From DAIOGN01 sp036745245 (lineage in GTDB: Bacteria > Zixibacteria > MSB-5A5 > JAUVRN01), in assembly GCA_036745245.1 (NCBI GenBank), contig DAIOGN010000049.1:1-20472 (forward strand): 20,472 nucleotides of DNA, read 5' to 3'. Each line of letters begins with the position of its first letter. Position 1 is the first letter of the stretch. Below, piece after piece: positions 14,884-20,472 of this stretch. The position numbers and the translations under genes are program-made. A model generated the notes under the pieces. That model ran no database searches, was not told the DNA's origin, and saw nothing but the letters and a program-made list of their open reading frames with translations.

Positions 14884-15987
14884 ATGGGCGCCATCTTCAA
14901 AAGGGGCCGCGTTTGGTACATCGATGTCAGGAGTGGCGGCCACAGAATCCGCAAGCGGGTGGGGGCCTCCAAAGAGGTCGCGATCCTGGCCCTGAAGGAT
15001 GCCGAAGTCAAAATCGCCCGCAAGGAGTTCGGCTTCTACAACCCCACAATGGGCGTCGAGGACTTCTTCAGGAAATACGTTGAGTACTCCCGCGCCAACC
15101 ACGCCACCAGCTCCACCAAACGCTACGCCTCGGTGATCGACAACTTCCGGCTCTTTCTGAGGACCAGAAAAGACGTGGAGAACCTTGAGCAGATCTCGAC
15201 CGAGGTGATCGAGGAGTACAAGGCCTTCCGGAAGGACCACTGGATCGGCCCCAGGAATGGCGAGGACAAGCGCCAGCCCCGGATCCGTGGTGGCGAGCAG
15301 AGCGGGGCCAAGGCCAAGACTATCAACTTCGAGCTGAACGCACTGCGGACAGTGCTCTATGTGGCCGTGAAGTGGGGCTACCTCACCGAGAATCCCCTCA
15401 AGAACGTGCAGCGGCTCAAGCTCACCGATTCCAAGCGGATCCGCTTCCTCTCCGCCAAGGAGTGCCATGCATTGTGCATGGCCAGCCCGGATGATCTGCT
15501 GCCCATCTTCCAGACCTTGCTGCTCACTGGCATGAGGAAGGGCGAGTTGGAGAACCTGGAGTGGGCCGACGTAGACTTCAAGCGCCGCAAGATCATGATC
15601 CGCAGGAAACTATTCTGGCAGCCGAAGACGGGCGAACGCGAGATCCCCATCGGTAGCCAGCTACTGCCAATCCTTCGACGTCTCGATGCAGCCAACAGCA
15701 AGGGCCTTAAGAGCAACTTCGTGTTCCCGCACAAGGACGGCAGCCGGATCAAGGTGAAGCTGCGTGACCAGTTGATCAAGGTGGCTCAAGCGGCAGGAAT
15801 CAAAGACCTCTCGAGCATCCATGCACTCCGCCACACCTTCGCTAGCCAGCTTGTAATGAACGGCGTCGATCTACCCACCGTCCAGCGACTGATGGGTCAC
15901 TCCGACATCCAGACCACGCTGATCTACGCCCACCTCGCGCCGGATCACCTAGCGGACGCGGTGGACAAGTTGGCTATCAAAGTGTGA
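14884..15987 (+). CDS. Tyrosine recombinase / site-specific integrase
   Basis: This 367-residue protein has a compact N-terminal arm-binding region (about 1-55, with the AP2-like FKRGRVWYIDVRSGG), a SAM-like core-binding domain (about 58-160) and a catalytic domain (about 185-360). The full catalytic set is present: R218 (TGMRKGEL), K248 (QPKTGE), H313 and R316 (HALRHTF), H339 (MGHSD) and the nucleophile Y348 (LIYAHLA). The enzyme should integrate and excise DNA at the adjacent tRNA-Ser 3' end. A GGAGG about nine bases before the ATG and a strong promoter (14814-14842) support the start and active expression. The reading frame is intact. It marks the left boundary of an accessory region whose following genes are poorer in GC. 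The other attachment site is not in the window, so the element extends to the right or was truncated. Confidence 0.95.
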   Translation: MGAIFKRGRVWYIDVRSGGHRIRKRVGASKEVAILALKDAEVKIARKEFGFYNPTMGVEDFFRKYVEYSRANHATSSTKRYASVIDNFRLFLRTRKDVENLEQISTEVIEEYKAFRKDHWIGPRNGEDKRQPRIRGGEQSGAKAKTINFELNALRTVLYVAVKWGYLTENPLKNVQRLKLTDSKRIRFLSAKECHALCMASPDDLLPIFQTLLLTGMRKGELENLEWADVDFKRRKIMIRRKLFWQPKTGEREIPIGSQLLPILRRLDAANSKGLKSNFVFPHKDGSRIKVKLRDQLIKVAQAAGIKDLSSIHALRHTFASQLVMNGVDLPTVQRLMGHSDIQTTLIYAHLAPDHLADAVDKLAIKV

Positions 15988-16406
15988 AGCTCGGCCCCAG
16001 AGCCACCCATCCTTGAAGTCGTTGATGGCCATGGGGGAGCCCGAATGGCCCACACCCGGGAGTTGAATCTGCGAAGGAACTATTCCCACCTACGCGCTGG
16101 CCACAGGGCTGGATTGCCGGGCCCGAAAGTAGTTGACAATGCGGTCAGCGACTGGCATGTTTTCGCCCTGAACTGACATCAGACGACCACAGCGTCGTCG
16201 CGCACAGGGTATTCGGGCTGCTCACCGACTCGGCGATAGCAGCGGTGCGCATTCGCGCTTTCATCTTCGCACGATATCTCGATTGAGCATTATTGAACCG
16301 TCACGTCGACCGGCTATGCAGTGTCGGCGGCTAGTCATAAGTCAGAACACGTGTGTCCAAGAGCTGTCTCCGAGTTGCAATCCAAGTGGGGACGGGGAGG
16401 GCGACA
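15988..16406. other. 419-base gap without a supportable gene
   Basis: No open frame with recognisable content or a ribosome site is present. A TTGACA occurs at 16133-16138, with only a poor minus-10 (around 16156-16161) 17 bases on. It may be a degraded promoter. No copy of the tRNA-Ser 3' end is found here, so this gap is not the right attachment site. Base composition begins to shift to lower GC near its right end. Confidence 0.5.
16394..16400 (+). promoter_or_regulatory. Shine-Dalgarno deciding the start of the M23-dockerin gene
   Basis: GGGGAGG lies six bases before the ATG at 16407. The frame is open to an earlier ATG at 16353, but that start has no ribosome site and would place 18 residues before the signal peptide. 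Confidence 0.75.
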
Positions 16407-18743
16407 ATGCACAGGGGTTGTTCAAACGTCCGACAAAGTGCGAGAGTGCTCTTTATCCTGCTGATTGTGTTTGCCTGCATCGGATCGAGTGCCAGTGGCC
16501 AAGAGCGTACTCCCACGGGATTCTTCTATCCTACCGGTACGGCGGGCTTTCACCAACCAGCCTGCTGGCTCTGTGCTGATGATGACTACTGGCCGAATTT
16601 GTGTCACCTGGGAGCGGATATAGACGGAGATGTTGGCGACAAGGTGTATGCAATTGCCGATGGTGAGATCGTAGTCCGTTCGGACAGTGATGACTGGGGC
16701 ATCGGTAACTCGGCCCTGTTCATCAAACACCGATTCGCAGATGGCTCAGAATTCTTGGCTCTATATGGTCACATCATTACGACCCTAGTTGAAGCTGGCC
16801 AGGTGACCGGTGGAAGCGTAATCGGTACCATCGGCCCATATCCTTACGGGTCACATCTGCATTTCGGCATTCATCCAGGTCTTCAATATCCAGCTACTAA
16901 CTGGGGGCGTATGGCATCCCCTTGTGCGGACCCGTACAACGGGTTTGTTGATCCATTAGCCTATATAAAGACGCGAGCGTGCAAGTACGTAACACAGTCT
17001 CCGTCACAGCTACAACTTACTTCAGGCCAAGTTGCTCTGATTTCCGTCGATTTCCAAAACATTGGACTTGTGCCTTGGAGTAATACGCCAGGGAGCCCCA
17101 ACTATGTATCCCTGAAGAAGCGGCTCGTATCGCCGCCCGGCTCAAACAGAAATGACGACTTCCTTTACCATGAAACATGGATTAACAACTTCACGCCATG
17201 TTCGTTCACCGATCCAGATGGCGAGGTTCTCCCAGGGGAAATCGCGCATTTCGAATTCCTCGTGAGAGCAGGGGTCTACCCAGGCAACGTGACAGATGTT
17301 ACCTATTTTCAGCCATATAGAGACAAAGGCGCGGTGTGGATAGAAAACGATGGGGACATGAACTGGTTAGTTAACATCCAGTCGTCAGTAGGCCAGTGGT
17401 CTGCGTCCCCTTGGATGGCAAACAACTGTGCCGGGCCTATCGATGGTTCAGGATACAAGTGGTACCAGCCTGAGTTCTCGCCTTCATCGTGGACAGCGGT
17501 CTCAATTCCCATCTCCTCCAGCGCGTGCAATACCTGCGACCGCTATTTCAGGTACTGGTACGACTATGAGGGCGCGGAGAGCGGTCTCGGCGTTTCCGTA
17601 TACTTCCAGAGCGATGATGCCCTTCAACTTTACGTCAACGGCTACTTCATCGGTGAATGGGGATGGGGCTGTCACACTGCCGGTTGTGTAAATGGTGGTG
17701 GAGGGGGATGTGCAAACAGCGCAAGCGTGCCATGGGTAGATATTAGCTCCTACCTGCACAAGGGAGTTAATTTGATTGCCACACACTTGTCCGAACGCGA
17801 GGGAGGAGAGTACTTTAGTTTGCAACTCCAGAATCTACCCCTTAGCTTGGCAACCGCAGGCGTGTGCTGCCTGGGAGATGCCTGCCAGCAACTTGGAAGC
17901 AACTATAGTGTACAGGATTGTGCGACGGCAGGTGGCATCGCCTATGTGGGGGCTTGTTATGATTGCAGCCGTGTCACCTTTTGTGGGGTGCCGGAATCTT
18001 ACGTAACAAACGATCCTCTGCTCCAGTTTCAAACATCTGCTCCAGTGCCAAGCCTACCAGCGACACTGACCTTTGCCCTAACCACGGGCCTCCCTGCTAC
18101 GGCGTACTATGTCCTACCCGATGAGTTAGGAGGCAACACTATCTACCTAAGCAACTTTACTGGATCCTTCGACGTGCTGGCAGAGCTATCCTCGAACCCG
18201 GACACCGTCAATCTGCGGATCACACGCTACAACTTCGAGGGCCCGTCAGTGCTCTTCAATGGATTTCCAACCGGCCCTAACCGGGTAATACTAGATACCG
18301 GAGTGATCGTCAGTCGGCACGGGACGTTCGCATATGCGACAAGAGCAATTGACCTGGTTCTTCCGTCTCTTATCACAAATGATGTCTTCCCGCTTGCGAA
18401 TCCAATCAAGGCACAGAGCTGGATCCGCGGGCACTTTGACCCAAGCACGGGCCTGCTCGTTGCCGGCACAACCGGGTTCAGCGAGTTACCTGGATGTATG
18501 ATCGATCGGTTATCGGATCTGAACAACGATGGCAATGTGAATGCTAGCGACATAATTGTCGCGGCCAATTATGTATTCAAGAGCGGTCCCACACCGGTTC
18601 CTTGCGCGGCGGCCGGCGATTTCAACTGCACTGGGACCGTAACGGCAAGTGACATCATCGGGCTGGTGAATTTTGCATTCAAGAGCGGGACGCCACCATG
18701 CGACGTGTGTACGATAATTCCGGGCACATGGTCCTGTCCGTGA
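16407..18743 (+). CDS. Secreted M23-family metallopeptidase with C-terminal dockerin-like calcium domain
   Basis: This 778-residue protein has a signal peptide at about 1-31. An M23/LytM-type domain follows (about 40-190), with zinc ligands H67 and D71 (CHLGAD) and H152, plus catalytic-site H122 (LYGHI) and H150 (GSHLHFG). The set is complete, so peptidoglycan or peptide cross-bridge hydrolysis is plausible. Next come a beta-rich stretch (about 195-310), a lectin- or PA14-like sandwich (about 340-480, with YFQSDDALQLYVNG), Cys-rich segments and another beta region. The C-terminus (703-762) is a dockerin-like pair of calcium loops: DLNNDGNVNASD (704-715) and DFNCTGTVTASD (738-749). Dockerins bind cohesins and anchor enzymes to scaffolds or the cell surface. 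No cohesin is in the window. The visibly lower GC than the chromosome to the left fits its place in the integrated element. Confidence 0.82.
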   Translation: MHRGCSNVRQSARVLFILLIVFACIGSSASGQERTPTGFFYPTGTAGFHQPACWLCADDDYWPNLCHLGADIDGDVGDKVYAIADGEIVVRSDSDDWGIGNSALFIKHRFADGSEFLALYGHIITTLVEAGQVTGGSVIGTIGPYPYGSHLHFGIHPGLQYPATNWGRMASPCADPYNGFVDPLAYIKTRACKYVTQSPSQLQLTSGQVALISVDFQNIGLVPWSNTPGSPNYVSLKKRLVSPPGSNRNDDFLYHETWINNFTPCSFTDPDGEVLPGEIAHFEFLVRAGVYPGNVTDVTYFQPYRDKGAVWIENDGDMNWLVNIQSSVGQWSASPWMANNCAGPIDGSGYKWYQPEFSPSSWTAVSIPISSSACNTCDRYFRYWYDYEGAESGLGVSVYFQSDDALQLYVNGYFIGEWGWGCHTAGCVNGGGGGCANSASVPWVDISSYLHKGVNLIATHLSEREGGEYFSLQLQNLPLSLATAGVCCLGDACQQLGSNYSVQDCATAGGIAYVGACYDCSRVTFCGVPESYVTNDPLLQFQTSAPVPSLPATLTFALTTGLPATAYYVLPDELGGNTIYLSNFTGSFDVLAELSSNPDTVNLRITRYNFEGPSVLFNGFPTGPNRVILDTGVIVSRHGTFAYATRAIDLVLPSLITNDVFPLANPIKAQSWIRGHFDPSTGLLVAGTTGFSELPGCMIDRLSDLNNDGNVNASDIIVAANYVFKSGPTPVPCAAAGDFNCTGTVTASDIIGLVNFAFKSGTPPCDVCTIIPGTWSCP

Positions 18744-19068
18744 GGGCACAGCGCCCCCCCCGCTCAATCACATCCGTGCAGGGGCGGCGGGGAGTTCGGC
18801 GGGGCGGGCGCATGGGTCGGGAGGGGGAGTCGGGCAGGTACTAAGCCATCTCTGAACCTTCCAAACTGACGGAGCACTTGGTCCAAAATTGGGGTGAGGT
18901 GCCGCGCAGGTGGAACCAACGGTGAAACTGGACCACGGGAAGGGGAAAAGCCACGAGGAAACCATCAACTTGTGCCAACCTGTCTTGATGACACTGTCCG
19001 TTCTGCGCGAAGTGTGACGCGCTGGATCAGGCTACTGGTGCCATCGGGAGAAACGAAGGAGGGTCGCT
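18744..19068. other. 325-base gap with G-rich tract
   Basis: After a C run at 18753-18760 comes a strongly G-rich stretch at 18781-18834 with eight runs of three or more G. The remainder (18841-19054) shows no gene or hairpin I can support. No clear promoter for the small gene at 19069 is visible. Confidence 0.5.
18781..18834 (+). other. G-quadruplex-forming candidate
   Basis: Eight G runs occur within 54 bases. Those at 18806-18834 have loops of 5, 2, 1 and 4 bases, matching the canonical four-run pattern. The tract lies 38 bases after the stop of the M23-dockerin gene on its coding strand, so its RNA could also fold. Confidence 0.55.
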
Positions 19069-19485
19069 ATGAGAACCTGTTTAGAACGGAACGTCACGAT
19101 TGTGATGCTCCTGGCGCTAAGCATGGGCAGCTTCGGTACCGTACTCGCCGGGGATAAGGACAAGAAAAAGGAGCCAAAGGACCTGAGTACGATGGTTACC
19201 ACAGCTCAGCCACAGGCTCCGTTTGAGGATGTTGGGTTTATTTACTTCTCACAAGAAAAGGAGACATCGTTGTTCGGGAGTGACACTCAAGCGTCGCTAA
19301 AGGCAACCGTAAAGCACATAGAGGATCGTGCACGGGAGCTTGGTGCAGATAAGGTCGTGGGGTTTACCATCATCGTTGGTCCTCCTGGCGAGTTCCGATT
19401 TATCGGATACGGTACTGCTATCAAATGGATTCATGGAAGTGCGGGGAGCCAGGATTCGGCCAGTGCAGCCACAACTACACCCTGA
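19069..19485 (+). CDS. Small secreted protein resembling YbjQ/heavy-metal-binding fold
   Basis: This 138-residue protein has a signal peptide of about 27 residues (hydrophobic core VTIVMLLALSMGSFGTVLAG). A lysine-rich patch (DKDKKKEPK) follows, then one small domain of about 80 residues. The domain contains an amphipathic helix ending ARELGADKVVGFTI and the strand FIGYGTAIKW. This helix plus 'GAdaVvG... GTAv' ending is reminiscent of the YbjQ/RcsF-type fold, but the match is partial and I give no function. The tail is Ser/Ala/Thr-rich. AAGGAGGG (19056-19063) lies five bases before the ATG and firmly sets the start. It follows the M23-dockerin gene on the same strand after a 325-base gap and precedes the IS21 element, so it belongs to the accessory cargo. 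Confidence 0.65.
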   Translation: MRTCLERNVTIVMLLALSMGSFGTVLAGDKDKKKEPKDLSTMVTTAQPQAPFEDVGFIYFSQEKETSLFGSDTQASLKATVKHIEDRARELGADKVVGFTIIVGPPGEFRFIGYGTAIKWIHGSAGSQDSASAATTTP

Positions 19486-19687
19486 CATGAGGGATTGCGT
19501 GAAGCCGCTGCAAGCAGTACCGCTGGGCCCTCTTGCGAGCGGGTGCGGACGTATTAGGATCTCGGCCATGATGAGCGTTTCCCCGGCAGTGCTGCGTAAC
19601 TGTCGCACTGAGCCTTCAGCAATACTTCCTCGATGTCCCTGCGTCGAGCCCGGTCTCGCTCGGATCTGGAGCTGTTGACGTCCACGC

Positions 19688-19736
19688 AAACTTGACCCAC
19701 CTGGGGGCCTGATTTTCATCCAAAACTGACCCACCT
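19688..19736 (+). repeat. Paired terminal repeats of the IS21 element
   Basis: AAACTTGACCCACCT (19688-19702) and AAAACTGACCCACCT (19722-19736) are near-identical direct repeats spaced 34 bases start to start, inside the left end of the element. In IS21 such repeats are bound by IstA. Confidence 0.75.
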
Positions 19737-19746
19737 AAATCACCGA

Positions 19747-19769
19747 CCCTGTTGGGAACCCCAGCAGGG
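19747..19769 (+). promoter_or_regulatory. Hairpin in the istA leader
   Basis: CCCTGTTGGG (19747-19756) pairs with CCCAGCAGGG (19760-19769) over 10 bp with one G-U pair and an AAC loop. It ends four bases before the AAGGAG ribosome site (19774-19779). Its position suggests control of istA expression or insulation from read-through transcription. Confidence 0.55.
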
Positions 19770-19787
19770 AGAGAAGGAGTGATCACA

Positions 19788-20472
19788 GTGGGTATGTTAG
19801 CTAAGATTCGAAGGTTGCGCCACCGCCAGGGGCTGTCCCTGCGGGCGATTTCACGTCAGACGGGGCTTTCCCGGAACACCATACGGCGCTGGCTGCGCCT
19901 GGAGAAGATGGTGGAGCCCCGCTATCCCACGCGAGCCAGCCATAGTCTGGTCGATCGCTGGGCCGGATACCTGAGCAGCTGCCTGGATACCGATCGGCGC
20001 CGGCCCAAGCGCGACCGCCGGACCGCGTACATGCTGTATCAGGACATTCAGACGCAAGGCTACGAAGGCAGTTACGGTCGGGTGTGCGCGTTCATCCGGC
20101 GCTGGAAGCGTGAGCAAAACCAGGCGGCGAGGGGCAGCCAGGCCTATGTGCCCCTGTCGTTCGAGCCGGGCGAGGCCTTCCAGTTCGACTGGAGCACAGA
20201 GTACGCCACCATCGGTGGGATCCGCAGGCGCCTGGAGGTGGCGCAGTTCAAGCTGGCGCACAGTCGGGCCTTCTGGCTGGGCGCCTACTTCAGCCAGAGC
20301 CACGAGATGCTCTTCGATGCGCACACCCGCGCCCTCATTGCATTGGGTGGCGTGCCGCGGCGCGGCATCTATGACAACATGAAGACGGCCGTGGACAAGG
20401 TCGGGCCCGGCAAGCAACGCGCCGTGAACGCACGATTCGAGACTATGTGTGGGCACTACCTCTTCGAACCGG
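19788..20472 (+). CDS. istA: IS21-family transposase IstA (3' partial)
   Basis: The frame is open from the GTG at 19788 to the window end (228 complete codons, no stop). An N-terminal helix-turn-helix is visible (LSLRAISRQTGLSRNTIRRWL, about residues 13-33). The integrase-type catalytic core then begins, with the first DDE aspartate in FQFDWS and the second in IYDNMKTAV, both standard IS21 motifs. The catalytic Glu lies beyond the edge. IstA cuts and joins the element ends together with the ATPase IstB. AAGGAG at 19774-19779 stands eight bases before the GTG. An ATG two codons later (19794) is the alternative start. The visible part is uninterrupted, so the copy may be active. Confidence 0.92.
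   Translation, partial: MGMLAKIRRLRHRQGLSLRAISRQTGLSRNTIRRWLRLEKMVEPRYPTRASHSLVDRWAGYLSSCLDTDRRRPKRDRRTAYMLYQDIQTQGYEGSYGRVCAFIRRWKREQNQAARGSQAYVPLSFEPGEAFQFDWSTEYATIGGIRRRLEVAQFKLAHSRAFWLGAYFSQSHEMLFDAHTRALIALGGVPRRGIYDNMKTAVDKVGPGKQRAVNARFETMCGHYLFEP

Larger units (their letters stand above)
19673..20472 (+). mobile_element. IS21-family insertion sequence, left part (runs off the window)
   Basis: The left terminus probably begins with TGTTGACG at 19673. Two direct repeats of the core ACCTGACCCACCT type follow: 19688-19702 and 19722-19736, differing at one position plus one base of length. These are the multiple transposase-binding sites typical of IS21 ends. The istA gene begins at 19788. 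The helper ATPase gene istB and the right end lie beyond the window. The exact left boundary cannot be fixed without the target duplication. The 187 bases between the small secreted gene and this end (19486-19672) show nothing I can support. Confidence 0.85.

Noticed and set aside
15448..15458. An 11-base exact copy of the tRNA-Ser end (CTCTCCGCCAA) as a possible second attachment site
   Set aside because: It lies inside the intact integrase reading frame (codons for LSAK), is short and lacks the T-arm sequence expected in a real attachment repeat.
19297..19734. A 145-codon minus-strand frame across the gap before the IS21 end
   Set aside because: It overlaps the well-supported small secreted gene and starts inside the insertion sequence end. 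No ribosome site or family match is seen.

Overview
The window is GC-rich DNA from an uncultured-looking, probably Gram-negative bacterium. This is an inference from several Sec-type signal peptides, a MurA gene, multiheme cytochromes, a bacterial tricorn protease and a dockerin-type calcium repeat. I associate that mix with FCB-type candidate phyla such as Zixibacteria or Eisenbacteria, but no taxonomic marker in the window proves it. Positions 1-14704 look like resident chromosome. From 14705 rightward there is a tRNA-Ser followed by an integrase and cargo of lower GC, which I read as the left end of an integrated element. It is entered by an IS21-family insertion sequence at the right edge.

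Layout. 2-541 (+) is the C-terminal tail of a gene cut by the window edge, with a (Asp-Arg)n tract. It faces a stand-alone CheY-like receiver (627-1010, -) across a shared 12-bp terminator hairpin. Two more minus-strand genes follow: a secreted double-PDZ protein (1188-2150) and a MocA/MobA-like nucleotidyltransferase (2416-3021). A large secreted tricorn-type protease (3285-6440, +) diverges from them. A 92-base REP-like inverted repeat (6449-6540) separates it from an EamA/DMT transporter (6557-7480, +). murA (7487-8794, -) converges on the transporter and diverges from the cytochrome operon.

The cytochrome operon (9058-13720, +) is the most striking part. Two overlapping genes each encode a secreted multiheme c domain fused to a cytochrome b561-like membrane domain. 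The first has 11 CxxCH motifs and the second has 19. Heme spacing shows that both are built from one 8-heme module plus a 3-heme tail, and that the second protein carries the module twice (8+3 against 8+8+3). By analogy with Geobacter CbcL, a fused b/c quinol oxidase, they probably move electrons between the quinone pool and a periplasmic heme wire of about 30 c hemes. A DDAH/amidinotransferase-like gene (13744-14640) follows directly.

Accessory region. tRNA-Ser(GGA) (14705-14795) is followed 88 bases later by a complete tyrosine recombinase (14884-15987) behind a near-consensus promoter. Next come a 419-base gap, a secreted M23 metallopeptidase with a C-terminal dockerin-like calcium domain (16407-18743), a G-rich gap, a small secreted YbjQ-like protein (19069-19485), and the left end and istA of an IS21-family element (from 19673), which runs off the window.
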